From assembly GCF_000017165.1 (NCBI RefSeq), contig NC_009634.1, positions 310,001-374,000 on the forward strand: a DNA stretch of 64,000 bases, read 5' to 3'. This stretch comes from Methanococcus vannielii SB. Its GTDB lineage: Archaea > AGJL01 > Methanococci > Methanococcales > Methanococcaceae. Each line of letters begins with the position of its first letter. The stretch's first letter is position 1. The position numbers and the translations under genes were made by a program. A model generated the notes under the pieces. That model had not been told where the DNA came from. It made no database searches and worked only from the letters and a program-made list of their open reading frames with translations. Positions 45,406 through 55,357 of this stretch are shown here, piece by piece.

Positions 45406-45903
45406 TTATTTATCATTATTATCATTAATTTTACGAATATCTTTATCTTTATACCTTTTTAAAGATTCAAGGATTATACTCATGTTTGAGTTTTCCCGCC
45501 TAAGTTCTTCTAAGTCTTCTGCTGAAAAGAGCTTTAAGACATTATATTTACATGCCTCAACACATGCAGGGAGCATTTTATCAGTTTCCATACATAAAGT
45601 ACATTTTTCAACCGATTTACTTTCGTTGTTTATTACTAGTGCCCCAATCGGACATGCAATCATGCACAATCTGCACAAAATACAGGCATCTTCATTTACA
45701 ATAAGTACGCCTTCCATTTCTTCGATAGCATCTACAGGACATACTTGCCTACATGGTGCTTTATCAGGGTGGCAGTGCATGCAAAACATTGGGACAGAGT
45801 GTGTTTTAATCGCCCTAGATTCCCCGTGTTCTTTTTTACATGCGGATATACAATCATTACATTCTGTACACTTTCTTGCATCGATTACCATTAAAGATTT
45901 CAT
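45406..45903 (-). CDS. CooF/HycB-like polyferredoxin
   Basis: A 165-residue protein with four 4Fe-4S motifs: CTECNDCISACKKEHG, CMHCHPDKAPCRQVCPVDA, CILCRLCMIACPIGA and CTLCMETDKMLPACVEAC. This is the CooF family that takes electrons from CO dehydrogenase. GGTGA sets the ATG at 45903. It is the last gene of the cdh operon, six bases after cdhE, so it is the likely electron partner of this CODH/ACS. Confidence 0.88.
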   Translation of the reverse strand: MKSLMVIDARKCTECNDCISACKKEHGESRAIKTHSVPMFCMHCHPDKAPCRQVCPVDAIEEMEGVLIVNEDACILCRLCMIACPIGALVINNESKSVEKCTLCMETDKMLPACVEACKYNVLKLFSAEDLEELRRENSNMSIILESLKRYKDKDIRKINDNNDK

Positions 45904-45908
45904 GAAAA

Positions 45909-47282
45909 TCACCATATTTTTGCTAGGAAAGCAGGAATTTCTGATGAATCTCTAGTACCTACAATGACTTCCCATCCTGATTCATCTTCAATCTCACCTG
46001 AAAGGGATGCAGCAAGCCCCGGAATTATTAATTTTCGGTGTTTAACAATATTTTCAATCCTTGACTCTTTTATAAGTTTTGCGGCTGCTTTTCCATTAAA
46101 TTGACCGCCTGCAACTGCCACGTCAACTGCTTTTCCATTAGTATCTAATACTAACAAATAACAGTTCACTTTTCCGGATTTCAAGTCACCTGCAACCGTG
46201 TAGTACGTTAAAGCAAAGTTTGTCGACATGATGACTGGTGAATTTTCATCAACAGTTCCAAATTCATAGAGTTTTGACTCTACTGATTGCGGTTTTCTTG
46301 GGTCAGTGTATAAGCTCTGCCTTAATGTTAATATCGGCATTAGTTCCCATATATCTATACCGTGTACTATCATTACATCTGCATATCTATTTATCAGTGC
46401 TGCGGCAGTTGTTGCTTCTTTCATTTTGGTTAATACTTCATTTTCTTCAGGATTCATCCAGCAAACTGCAGGAACCGCCATTATAGGGTACCTAAAGTCC
46501 TCATCGTTTACTTCGACTGCAAGTCTTCTTATCATGATGAAGTTGTCCATTGTATCTCCAATTGATTCCCCAATGTACGTTCCAGGGTCGAGTACAATAT
46601 CTTTAACGCCTGCATTTCTCAATTTTCTTGAAAGTTCCTTCATTTTTTCAAGATTATTTGGAACGAATAAGGCAAGTGGACAGTTGTGTTTTAATGCAAT
46701 TTTTGACATTTCGTCAATGTTTTTTTCTGTTGCAGCATAAATTAAAGGCCTTTTTGAACCTAAAATTTCAAGTGATTCATCAATTGCTTTTGTATCAAAC
46801 GAACAAAGAATTATTGGAAGTTTAGAATTTTTTAATTTTTCAGAAGCTTTTTTAAATTTTTCAGCATCCTTTGACTTGTTTCTTAGTGCAATCGCATTTA
46901 ATGTGAGAGTTTCACCAGTTCTTTCAAATTCTAACGTTTCAATGGCATTTAATTTTTCTTCAAATGCGCAATCGTCCATGTCATCGCTTAAATCAACAGC
47001 TATTGCCGTAGGGTTATAGTAGGTGAGTTCATATCGATATAGTACTTCGTCACCACCAATTTTTACCGCTTTTTCCCCAACACCAATTGTAATTTCCCTT
47101 ACCGCGGGCGCCAAAACTTTTGAAAGTTTTTCAAATTCCAAACCCGTGAGTTGTGTACAAAGAGATAACTCTGCTTCTTTTTGGGAGAGTTTAGTTGCAA
47201 ATGCCATGCAAGATGCGTCACCACATTTTCCACAGTTCGTTTTTGGAAGTAATTTATAGATATCCATTGCTGTAGCTTTCAC
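45909..47282 (-). CDS. cdhE: CODH/ACS gamma subunit (corrinoid Fe-S protein, large)
   Basis: With CdhD it carries the methyl group from tetrahydrosarcinapterin to acetyl-CoA synthase. The 457-residue protein has the N-terminal 4Fe-4S motif TNCGKCGDASCMAFATKL (CxxCxxxxC...C), a TIM barrel, and a C-terminal cobamide-binding domain. It begins with GTG at 47282 after AAGGGGG. It is 13 bases after cdhD. Cobamide supply would come through cobA at 30488. Confidence 0.95.
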   Translation of the reverse strand: MKATAMDIYKLLPKTNCGKCGDASCMAFATKLSQKEAELSLCTQLTGLEFEKLSKVLAPAVREITIGVGEKAVKIGGDEVLYRYELTYYNPTAIAVDLSDDMDDCAFEEKLNAIETLEFERTGETLTLNAIALRNKSKDAEKFKKASEKLKNSKLPIILCSFDTKAIDESLEILGSKRPLIYAATEKNIDEMSKIALKHNCPLALFVPNNLEKMKELSRKLRNAGVKDIVLDPGTYIGESIGDTMDNFIMIRRLAVEVNDEDFRYPIMAVPAVCWMNPEENEVLTKMKEATTAAALINRYADVMIVHGIDIWELMPILTLRQSLYTDPRKPQSVESKLYEFGTVDENSPVIMSTNFALTYYTVAGDLKSGKVNCYLLVLDTNGKAVDVAVAGGQFNGKAAAKLIKESRIENIVKHRKLIIPGLAASLSGEIEDESGWEVIVGTRDSSEIPAFLAKIW

Positions 47283-47295
47283 TTTTAAAACCCCC

Positions 47296-48450
47296 TTAGA
47301 ACTTGCTTATCCATTCGGAAATATCCTGGGATTCTTTTGATTTATATTCTTTTGTAAGTGTTGAACCGATTTCTTTTAACGTTTTAACTGAAAGCGGGTG
47401 TAGCATCATGAATATGTCAACCCCGCATAGCATCATCGTAAGTCCAGTTACTACTTCCCAAATAGGCCCTCGATATTTAGTAGGCCCCCATTCATCTTTT
47501 TTCATCCATGCTTCTCTTGAACCCCAAGCGTTTGTTGTTCCTGAAGACATTGGCATTTGTAGAATTTCCTCTCCTTTTAAAGCGGCGAGTCTTGTTCTTG
47601 TCATAACATCAATTGAAAATTCAATCCCGTATCCAAGTGCACATGTTGTTGGGTCCATTACGATATCATTTGGAGTCAGTCCTTCTTTTATAAGTGCTTT
47701 ATTCAGTACTTTTTGCATATTTATATCAGAAATCGCCCAAGAAAGTACTGCATGGTTATGTTTTACTGCAGCCCGTGCAATTTTTTGGTAGTCCAAATCA
47801 AGGTTTGCAGATGCAAGTAAACATCTCTCACCATCTGCAACTTCTGCAGCCATTTCTAAAACTAATGGATCTTTTTGAGGATTTCCTGACCCGCCAATTA
47901 CTAATGGAACCTTTACTGCCTGTAATACTTCTTCTAAATCTTTTGATGCATCTTTTAAGGATTTATCTTTAACTTTTGGATCTGTCCCAATTAAATGAAG
48001 TGTAATCATATCTGCCCCAAACTCTTTAACGGCTTTTCTTGCCCATTCTCCAGGACTATCCATTACTTCTTCAAAATTCTCTTTAATCGGCCTAGGTAGT
48101 CCTTTCATAGGAATATCAAAAACGTCAAAAGTAACTACAGGAGCATTTGGTTGTGGTTCTTCAAAACGATATAAACTATTTTGCCCACCAAGTTTTACTG
48201 TATTTCTATTTTTTCCACCTAAGAGTACTTCATTTACTTTTCCAGGGTATTCATTTACAGGATATTTAAATGCTAAATTATTTTCTAACTCTTTTTTAGC
48301 ATCTAATTGTTTTTCAGCAACTTTTTGAACGACTTTTTGTAGGGTTGGCATTAAAGTAAGTTCAAGTTCCTCTACATCCATTCTAAACTCATTTATTTCG
48401 ATGTAATCGTTTTTTTCGAGTAGTTTCAGTATCTGTGACATCGTATCCAT
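47296..48450 (-). CDS. cdhD: CODH/ACS delta subunit (corrinoid Fe-S protein, small)
   Basis: A 384-residue TIM-barrel partner of CdhE in methyl transfer. Typical segments: VVTFDVFDIPMKGLPRPIKE, DMITLHLIGTDP, VPLVIGGSGNPQKDP and DPTTCALGYGIEFS. GGATGTGA precedes the ATG. Same operon, 14 bases after the CooC-like gene. Confidence 0.95.
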   Translation of the reverse strand: MDTMSQILKLLEKNDYIEINEFRMDVEELELTLMPTLQKVVQKVAEKQLDAKKELENNLAFKYPVNEYPGKVNEVLLGGKNRNTVKLGGQNSLYRFEEPQPNAPVVTFDVFDIPMKGLPRPIKENFEEVMDSPGEWARKAVKEFGADMITLHLIGTDPKVKDKSLKDASKDLEEVLQAVKVPLVIGGSGNPQKDPLVLEMAAEVADGERCLLASANLDLDYQKIARAAVKHNHAVLSWAISDINMQKVLNKALIKEGLTPNDIVMDPTTCALGYGIEFSIDVMTRTRLAALKGEEILQMPMSSGTTNAWGSREAWMKKDEWGPTKYRGPIWEVVTGLTMMLCGVDIFMMLHPLSVKTLKEIGSTLTKEYKSKESQDISEWISKF

Positions 48451-48464
48451 GATTTCACATCCAG

Positions 48465-49217
48465 TTAACCTAAAATTTTTTCAATAATTTTTGAAACGGA
48501 AATTACAGTATTTGAATCATCAGGAAGCTCAAATAATGGTTTTCCTTCCATATCATACTTGGAAGTAACTTCATCGTCATATACTACGCCTATAACATCG
48601 AGTCCAAAATCTTCAACTCTTTTAAGGATTTCTTCTTCATTTTCAGGCTTTATTCTATTTAAAACGAGATACAAGTTTTTAAAAGAAATATCAAGTTCTT
48701 TTGTAAGCTCCTGTATTCTTTTAGCAGTCAATATTCCTCGTTTAGAAGAGTCAGTAACTACAAGAAGTGTATCAACATTCTGAGTCGTTCTCCTGCTTAA
48801 ATGTTCAAGTCCTGCTTCTGTGTCTATTACCACAATATCATAATTTGAAGAAACAGTTTCGATAATCTTTCTAAGCATGTTATTTACCGCACAATAGCAA
48901 CCACTGCCTTCAGGCCTACCCATTACCAACATGTCAAATTTTGGGGTTTCAATAATAGATTCCATTACCCCATAATCAAGCATACCCCATTTATCCATTT
49001 CTGGCGAAGAATTTCCGGATTTAACTTCTTTTTTTAAGTTTTCCCTAACATCCCCAACCGTTTTTGTGACATCTACCCCAAGAGCTTCAGGAAGATTTGA
49101 ATCTGGGTCTGCATCTATTGCGAGTATGTTTTTGCCTGTTTTTGCGAAGTTTCTAATTATTAAAGATGAAAGAAGGGTTTTTCCAACGCCTCCTTTCCCA
49201 GTAACTGCGATTATCAT
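48465..49217 (-). CDS. CooC-like ATPase inside the cdh operon (AcsF/CooC2 type)
   Basis: A 250-residue MinD-type ATPase with GKGGVGKTLLSS and the CxC site GSGCYCAVNN, homologous to the CooC at 44316 but clearly different. Its place between cdhC and cdhD suggests nickel loading of acetyl-CoA synthase cluster A (AcsF-like) or of CODH. AGGAT seven to eight bases before the second ATG favours 49217 over 49226. Confidence 0.88.
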   Translation of the reverse strand: MIIAVTGKGGVGKTLLSSLIIRNFAKTGKNILAIDADPDSNLPEALGVDVTKTVGDVRENLKKEVKSGNSSPEMDKWGMLDYGVMESIIETPKFDMLVMGRPEGSGCYCAVNNMLRKIIETVSSNYDIVVIDTEAGLEHLSRRTTQNVDTLLVVTDSSKRGILTAKRIQELTKELDISFKNLYLVLNRIKPENEEEILKRVEDFGLDVIGVVYDDEVTSKYDMEGKPLFELPDDSNTVISVSKIIEKILG

Positions 49218-49227
49218 TTTAAACATC

Positions 49228-50607
49228 CTATTTCTTTGTTATGATAACTTTTTCAGCATATATCTTTGCATTTTTCAATATGATTTTTATTCCTCCTGAC
49301 GTAGGAATTGCCATTTCAGGAACCTGTGCAAACTGAACCATTTCTGAATTTGATTCTTTTTCTTCTTCAAAAACTGTTTCAGGTTCTTTTTCAGTAGATT
49401 CTAATTCAGATATTCTCTTAATTACAGGATGATTCTTTTCGCTTAAGAATTTTTTCAAGTGATGGATACTTGAAACATCCTCCTCAGTTGCAATTTTTTC
49501 ATGTAGTTCTTTGGGAATGTTCTCTAATATTTTTTCTTTTATTTCTTTTGGAAGCCATACTATTCGCTCATAGCCCCCATCTGCCTTTAAAAATTTAGGG
49601 GATCTCATGTATTCAACGCATAGCCCGGAAAATCCTTCAACCTGCTTCCCCCCAGAGCACTGGCCTGCCATTGCTGAAAAAGGTATCCCTAAAGGAGTAT
49701 CCCCTTTAAAATCCCTGTGAACTACCCCAATACCATCAAGTTCAGGCATGTAAAATGCAACAGCTTCAAAGCACCCGCATGATGTGTGGGGATGCCCAAA
49801 TATGCTGTGTAAATATACTTTATTAAAAGTGTGTTGAGAATTTTCTGCAACAGTATTGTTTAATGAGGTATATTCGCCAGTTACTGAATCTAATAACTCA
49901 CCCTTTGGAATTTCAAATATTGGGCCCTCAGGATCAATTTTTGCAGCAGCCCTACAGTCAAACCAGTTAATGCCTCCACAAAGTGCAGGCCTATCGGGTG
50001 TAATTACGCATACGTGGGTAGGGGCAAAAGATTGGCACATAACACAGCCATAAAAGGAATCAACATCCTCCTCACTTAGATCTCTTGCCTTACTGTCTCT
50101 TTTTTCATATTCCAATTTTGCTTTTTCAACAAATTCTTTTACTTTTTCTTCTTCAGTCATTATCGTGACTGCTATTTCTTCAATAATTGGAAATTCATCT
50201 TTGAACATTATTGAAATAGCTTTTCCAAGGTGATTTAGTCCAAAACCCTTTTTATGGGAGTCCTTACTAACTCTGCACCAGATTTTGTCTCGCTGGTTTA
50301 AATGCATAAATCCCTGTACATAGTTACATATTTCGTGAATTCTTCGCTCAATTACTCCTTCAAGGTCTTTTTCAAGTTGTTTTCCAGAAACTTCCAATAA
50401 AATACCTAATGGATATATTTTACCTTCTTCCATGTCCTTAATTTCCGGGCCTACTACCGTAATTTTTCCATCTTCTACACTTTCGGAAACTAAAACAAGT
50501 TCTGCGCCAATTGACTTTGGGCCACCAAGTTCTACGAACATGTTTGCTGCCCTAATCCTTTCTCCTTCGTACATCGGACTTATTTCTACTGGTATATCTC
50601 CAAACAT
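49228..50607 (-). CDS. cdhC: CODH/ACS beta subunit (acetyl-CoA synthase)
   Basis: Joins the methyl group, CO and coenzyme A to acetyl-CoA at the Ni-Ni-4Fe4S cluster A. Cluster ligands are in C-x2-C-x8-C-x9-C at about residues 188, 191, 200 and 210 (YGCVMCQSFAPTHVC...). The 459-residue length is usual for archaeal CdhC, which lacks the N-terminal CODH-binding domain of bacterial ACS. The tail after about residue 395 is Glu-rich and variable. AGGAGGATG before the ATG. Confidence 0.96.
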   Translation of the reverse strand: MFGDIPVEISPMYEGERIRAANMFVELGGPKSIGAELVLVSESVEDGKITVVGPEIKDMEEGKIYPLGILLEVSGKQLEKDLEGVIERRIHEICNYVQGFMHLNQRDKIWCRVSKDSHKKGFGLNHLGKAISIMFKDEFPIIEEIAVTIMTEEEKVKEFVEKAKLEYEKRDSKARDLSEEDVDSFYGCVMCQSFAPTHVCVITPDRPALCGGINWFDCRAAAKIDPEGPIFEIPKGELLDSVTGEYTSLNNTVAENSQHTFNKVYLHSIFGHPHTSCGCFEAVAFYMPELDGIGVVHRDFKGDTPLGIPFSAMAGQCSGGKQVEGFSGLCVEYMRSPKFLKADGGYERIVWLPKEIKEKILENIPKELHEKIATEEDVSSIHHLKKFLSEKNHPVIKRISELESTEKEPETVFEEEKESNSEMVQFAQVPEMAIPTSGGIKIILKNAKIYAEKVIITKK

Positions 50608-50619
50608 GAGGCATCCTCC

Positions 50620-51138
50620 TTAAATTTTTGACGTTTTTTCTAGGTATTTTATCCATTCAGAATCTGACATGTTAGGAAACGATGCATCAGCATTTGAATG
50701 AAAGAATTTACATAGTGTTAAAGTCTTTAAATGTGGTGCAAAGTGTTTTAATGAGGATAATCCTTGTGAAGCTAAATAATATGTAACTCCAATAAATAAT
50801 ACTAAGTCGTGAGAGCCTTCCCCATCAACGCCTTTCCATTCTGGGTCCTTCAATAAATTTACAATTTCAATAGCACCGTATCTTTTTGACTTAACGCCGT
50901 TTTCAGTAAGTGTTTTATACATATTACCGGTTGCAGCAACAGGTAAGTTCCAATTTTCAACAATGTCCTTACAGAATGAAACTATTTCTTTGTCTCCTTC
51001 AATAAGTGAGCCTATTACAAATAATGGCCGTTTAGCTTTTTTAAGCATCATTTTAGCAATTGCAGGGGTTAAAAGCATTGCATGCTTTGGACCCGCAATT
51101 ACGGTTGGCTGCCAAGGTGTTGTTCTATCTCCATCCAT
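50620..51138 (-). CDS. cdhB: CODH/ACS epsilon subunit
   Basis: A 172-residue subunit that binds CdhA tightly in the alpha2-epsilon2 CODH component; possibly a FAD or electron-transfer site. Landmarks: [60 protein letters not shown] (partial). GGTGAAAAA before the ATG. Nine bases after cdhA. Confidence 0.95.
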   Translation of the reverse strand: MDGDRTTPWQPTVIAGPKHAMLLTPAIAKMMLKKAKRPLFVIGSLIEGDKEIVSFCKDIVENWNLPVAATGNMYKTLTENGVKSKRYGAIEIVNLLKDPEWKGVDGEGSHDLVLFIGVTYYLASQGLSSLKHFAPHLKTLTLCKFFHSNADASFPNMSDSEWIKYLEKTSKI

Positions 51139-51147
51139 TTTTTCACC

Positions 51148-53487
51148 TTATTTTTTCAAAAGCAAGGATGGTTCTTTTGGAGCTTCCCTTTGAACCCATT
51201 TTTTTTCCTTTAAGTTTTCCATTACGTCGTGTTTGTAAGTGATTGGAACGTCCCTTTCATTTCTTACAAATAATTCTAAATCTGGCGGTAATTCACCGAA
51301 ATACCTCTTATATAAGTCAATATAGTGTGAAAGTTTTAGTTGCCTTCCTTTTGGGGTGTCATTTGGCCGTATACACATTTTTACAATACTTACTATTGCT
51401 TCTTCCATTGTTTCTGCAGCATACAGTAGATGTTCTGGAGCAGGTTCCCCTTGAACTACTTCCCCAGTTCTTAAATCATTTAAATCCCATAATTCCTTTT
51501 TATCTATTCTTCCAAGATGTAGTCGCCTATATTTTGAACTATGTGGCCCTAAAACTGCAGGAATACCCCACCGGTTAACTCCTGCGGCAATTGCTGCTGC
51601 TTTTTGAGAAAATGCTCCCCATGCAACTCCACATGCCCCAACCCTATTCAAAATATAGTCTGCAATTTCTTCAAAATTTCCTGAAAGTGGCTTTTTAGCA
51701 AAAATATTTGCAATTTTTATGCATGCTCCAGAAATGTGTGCATTTGAAACACAAGAACCCGCATTTGCAAGTCCCCCTGCATCAAAAATACCTTCATATC
51801 GTTCATAAAGAGTAAGTCCGTCTTCATCAACGTATTCTCCAATTGACATTGCAGCACAACCTGTCGCTACAACGATATATCTCCTTTTTAATAGCTCTTC
51901 AGCCATTTTAGCCATTTCAATGCCGCCATTTGGATAATTTGAACATCCAACAAATGCTACTACTCCCGGAATATCTCCTAAAACGATAGGGCCACCAACT
52001 TTTCTAATTTCAACGTCTTGAACTGGACCTCTTCCTGCTCGCATTTTGAATTTTTGATTTTTAACGTGGTGGTCTCCTGCTTTAGTTATAAATGAAACTA
52101 AAGGAAGCTTTCTTTCACATTCCTCTTCACATCGTCCGCATGCATAACACATATCATTTTCATAGAGTTTTGCAAGCTTTGTAAGGTCTCCTTTTGCTGC
52201 AGAAGTTACTGCATCCATTACAGGCCTATTATTTGGACATACTCTTACGCACCATCCACATTCAGTACATTCCTTTGCAAGCTTTGAAATTTCTGAAACG
52301 TCCGGAAGTGCTTTTATACTTTCTCTTCTTTTTGCAATTTTTTTAGCAACTTCTACTGCAACTTTTCCTACATTTTTTGGTTCAAGAATAAGTGCCCCGT
52401 CAATTTTTCCATTTACTAATTCACTTATAACTAAATCTGAGTCTTCCTTAGTCTTATCTGGAAGTCCAAGGCACATTTTATCCGTTGTTGCAATAACTAC
52501 TGCGCCATTCTTTTTAGCTTCTTCTAATATATCAGTTCTAACGCACTGTTCATCTACGACAATAACGTCTGAAACACCACTTCGAATAAATTTAAGCTGT
52601 TTTGATAGTGGCCCGATAACCTTTGCAGCCGAATTATATCTTGTAATATCTATTGCAGTACAACATATACCACAAACTTCAACGTCTTCGTAAAGATCGT
52701 TGTCTTCGATATAGTCAAGTATTTCTGCACCCGGTGCTACGTTATGCCCAATACATAATATTACAGGTTTATCTTTATTTACGGTTCCAAGTCCAAGTTC
52801 AACTAATGGCTCATCACCGTCTCCTTTTGACATCCTGTATGCAATAATTTGTGCAATATCTGCAACTTCTCTTGCAAGGTCATCCATAATACCTGCATGG
52901 AATGTTTTTGATTCAAAATCAAGAGAACTTCCTTCCTGACCCGTATGGCATGCAGAAAGAAGGTGAGTTAACTGTTCTTCAACGTAAGCTAATGATTCTT
53001 CAAGGTCACCTAAAGTCTCAGGTTTTTTACCAATTAAAGTTCTTATAATTGGAGCTTCTATGTCAATATTTTTGCCAAGGTCTATTGGCTTATCTCTACC
53101 GTGCATGTGTATTACATGATGCAGTAAGTGCCTTGCATGCCCCGCATGAGCTGCAGTTCCGATGCATGATGCCAAAAGAACTGTTCTTGCCTGTTGTGCT
53201 TCTGCATTGATTCCACATGCTCCTTTTTTCCCTAAAAGGTCACACTTTCCATAAGTACATAAACAACACATATCACAAAAAGGTGCGTAAAAAGGAGGAT
53301 ACCTCTTTAATAATTTAAAATCCCAAGATCTAAGATCCGTTACACTTGGTTTTGGCGTAGGCCCCATTGGTTCATCAAGCTTAGATTTAGCAGATTTACC
53401 ATCAGAAACTTCTCCAATAGATATTTTAAGATTTTTGGTATTCCAAAAATTGTCATCAAGTTTTTTAGCCGTCTTTTCAAATGCCAT
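51148..53487 (-). CDS. cdhA: CODH/ACS alpha subunit (carbon monoxide dehydrogenase)
   Basis: Reduces CO2 to CO at the Ni-Fe-S C-cluster; 779 residues from the ATG at 53487. N-terminal Cys for B/D clusters ([14 protein letters not shown]), two added ferredoxin motifs [16 protein letters not shown] and [14 protein letters not shown], and C-cluster segments [11 protein letters not shown] and [20 protein letters not shown] before this ATG decides the start against two upstream codons. First gene of the operon cdhA-cdhB-cdhC-cooC2-cdhD-cdhE-cooF-like. Confidence 0.96.
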   Translation of the reverse strand: MAFEKTAKKLDDNFWNTKNLKISIGEVSDGKSAKSKLDEPMGPTPKPSVTDLRSWDFKLLKRYPPFYAPFCDMCCLCTYGKCDLLGKKGACGINAEAQQARTVLLASCIGTAAHAGHARHLLHHVIHMHGRDKPIDLGKNIDIEAPIIRTLIGKKPETLGDLEESLAYVEEQLTHLLSACHTGQEGSSLDFESKTFHAGIMDDLAREVADIAQIIAYRMSKGDGDEPLVELGLGTVNKDKPVILCIGHNVAPGAEILDYIEDNDLYEDVEVCGICCTAIDITRYNSAAKVIGPLSKQLKFIRSGVSDVIVVDEQCVRTDILEEAKKNGAVVIATTDKMCLGLPDKTKEDSDLVISELVNGKIDGALILEPKNVGKVAVEVAKKIAKRRESIKALPDVSEISKLAKECTECGWCVRVCPNNRPVMDAVTSAAKGDLTKLAKLYENDMCYACGRCEEECERKLPLVSFITKAGDHHVKNQKFKMRAGRGPVQDVEIRKVGGPIVLGDIPGVVAFVGCSNYPNGGIEMAKMAEELLKRRYIVVATGCAAMSIGEYVDEDGLTLYERYEGIFDAGGLANAGSCVSNAHISGACIKIANIFAKKPLSGNFEEIADYILNRVGACGVAWGAFSQKAAAIAAGVNRWGIPAVLGPHSSKYRRLHLGRIDKKELWDLNDLRTGEVVQGEPAPEHLLYAAETMEEAIVSIVKMCIRPNDTPKGRQLKLSHYIDLYKRYFGELPPDLELFVRNERDVPITYKHDVMENLKEKKWVQREAPKEPSLLLKK

Positions 53488-53530
53488 GACCATCACCAGA
53501 ATTGTCATGATTTATAATGACTTTTTTTTG

Positions 53531-53539
53531 TATATATAG
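53531..53539 (-). promoter_or_regulatory. TATA box of the cdh operon
   Basis: CTATATATA on minus, predicted start of transcription near 53508, giving a short leader of about 20 bases before cdhA. Confidence 0.6.
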
Positions 53540-53642
53540 TTTAACATTAAACTTGATACTAAAATGTGAAAAAATAGCATATTTTAAATCTTAATTTAGT
53601 TAAAATCTATTTATTTTTAAAATAAATATTATTATTTAAAAA

Positions 53643-54515
53643 TTAACTATACTTTAAAGAGATTATTGCATTAAAGGGGCATTCTCGAATACATTTCATA
53701 CATAGGCCACAGTATAAATAATTAATTTTTGCAGTCTTATCGATTATTTCTACTGCCTTTTCACCCATTTTAACTACGGGGCATATATTATAGCATTTAA
53801 ACCCGCATTCTACCCCCTTGCAATTAGAATTTACGTTTAAAACCATGTTTGAAAATCCTAAAGATTTTTTAACTGCTTCTTTTATTTTATAACCTGCAAG
53901 ATGCAGTATTGTATCAGAAAACTCGTTATCAAACTCCATCGATGCTAAGCAGGGGTAATTATGTAATTTATTTCCTGACTCAATTTCTGCTTCATTTAAT
54001 GGATAACCAGTTAAATTTTCTGCAATGTATTTTGTAGAACCGCAAGGAGCATTTCTATGTACAATTACTGATTTAATAAATTTTTCCCCGATTATTTCAA
54101 TTTTTGGAGCTCCAAAATATTTTACAAATTCATCAATATAAATATCACCAACAGGTTTCAAAGAACAGAATGGCTTTGGAAATACACATTTTACATTTAA
54201 AAGGCTTTCAGTAATTTCAGATCGTATGCCAAACGGTAACTGCTTTTGAGAATGTGATTCAATTATTACAGATTTTGCACCGGTTTTGTTAGCAATTTTA
54301 CAGGTAACTAAATTAATATCGCCGTGTAACCCAGTTACTACCAGTAAATCACATTCTGGTAAATTATCTGGGACGTAATTTTCAATATCTTCGATATATT
54401 CGGGTAAATTTTCTTCAAATTCATAAACTGATATAATATTTGGTGCAAATTTGGTTAAAATATTATTTAAAACCCGTTCACCGTAATTTCCAGAGTATAA
54501 CACGATAATTCGCAT
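53643..54515 (-). CDS. DUF166 protein fused to a ferredoxin domain
   Basis: A 290-residue protein. Residues 1-220 are DUF166 with NAPCGSTKYIAENL and HNYPCLASM, aligning to the Cys sites of the stand-alone DUF166 at 43660. Residues 228-290 add Fe-S motifs CKGVECGFKCYNICP and CGLCMKCIRECPFNA. It is read towards the cdh operon side and starts after AGGTGG. Two DUF166 genes, one on each side of the CODH/ACS genes, argue for a shared job in this pathway. Confidence 0.85.
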   Translation of the reverse strand: MRIIVLYSGNYGERVLNNILTKFAPNIISVYEFEENLPEYIEDIENYVPDNLPECDLLVVTGLHGDINLVTCKIANKTGAKSVIIESHSQKQLPFGIRSEITESLLNVKCVFPKPFCSLKPVGDIYIDEFVKYFGAPKIEIIGEKFIKSVIVHRNAPCGSTKYIAENLTGYPLNEAEIESGNKLHNYPCLASMEFDNEFSDTILHLAGYKIKEAVKKSLGFSNMVLNVNSNCKGVECGFKCYNICPVVKMGEKAVEIIDKTAKINYLYCGLCMKCIRECPFNAIISLKYS

Positions 54516-54542
54516 TTAAACCACCTGTTAACCATTATTTCA

Positions 54543-55346
54543 TTATTTTTTTGAAATTATATTCAGGTACAATATATTGCTTAATTCCCCAATTTTTTCA
54601 GGCGCTAATTTAAAAACCCGCTCTGAAAAGTCAAAATCAAGTTTAATGTTTTCTAAAATTTCTTTTAAACGTTCTCGTTCAATATTCATTTCATGACTTG
54701 AATCAATTAAAGCACGTTTTACAGTTCTATTTCTATGCTGGAATATTGCATTTAAAACGTTTCTAAAAAATTCTTCATTTTCAATATGGAATAAAGGTTC
54801 CCGCTTAGTTAGTTTTACAATTGCAGAATTTACGTCCGGTTTTGGTGAAAAAGCAGTGGGTGGAACCTTACAAATAAATTCAACATCGGAGTTATACTGT
54901 ATAGAAACACTTAATCTACTATATTCATCTGTATCGGGTTTTCCAATCATTCTTTTCGCAAATTCGTACTGATACATTAAAACTGCAACGTCAAAGTCAT
55001 TTTCTAAAAACTTAAAAGTTATTGGCGAAGAAATTTGATATGGTAGATTTGCAACGATTTTATTAAATCCAAGTTCTTTTAAATCAACTTTTAGAGCATC
55101 ATTCCAAATTACTTTAACATTTTTAAATTCAGACATTATCTGGTTTGCAAAAGGTTCAAGTCGCATATCCAATTCAATTACGTATACAAATTTTGCTAGT
55201 TTAGCAAGTTCTTTTGTAAGAGCCCCTTCTCCAAGACCTACTTCTAAAACAATATCGTTTTCAGTTATATCCGCACTTTTAATCGCTTTTTTAACAAAAT
55301 TTTTATCTTTTAAAAAACACTGCCCTAATTTTTTAGATTGCTTCAT
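54543..55346 (-). CDS. ksgA: 16S rRNA dimethyladenosine transferase
   Basis: KsgA/Dim1 dimethylates two adenosines in the 3' helix 45 of 16S rRNA late in small-subunit assembly. The 267-residue protein has LGQCFLKD, VLEVGLGEGALTKELAK (SAM site), VIELDMRLEP, and KIVANLPYQISSPI. Normal length, ordinary core gene. Confidence 0.95.
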   Translation of the reverse strand: MKQSKKLGQCFLKDKNFVKKAIKSADITENDIVLEVGLGEGALTKELAKLAKFVYVIELDMRLEPFANQIMSEFKNVKVIWNDALKVDLKELGFNKIVANLPYQISSPITFKFLENDFDVAVLMYQYEFAKRMIGKPDTDEYSRLSVSIQYNSDVEFICKVPPTAFSPKPDVNSAIVKLTKREPLFHIENEEFFRNVLNAIFQHRNRTVKRALIDSSHEMNIERERLKEILENIKLDFDFSERVFKLAPEKIGELSNILYLNIISKK

Positions 55347-55357
55347 TATTTCACTTA

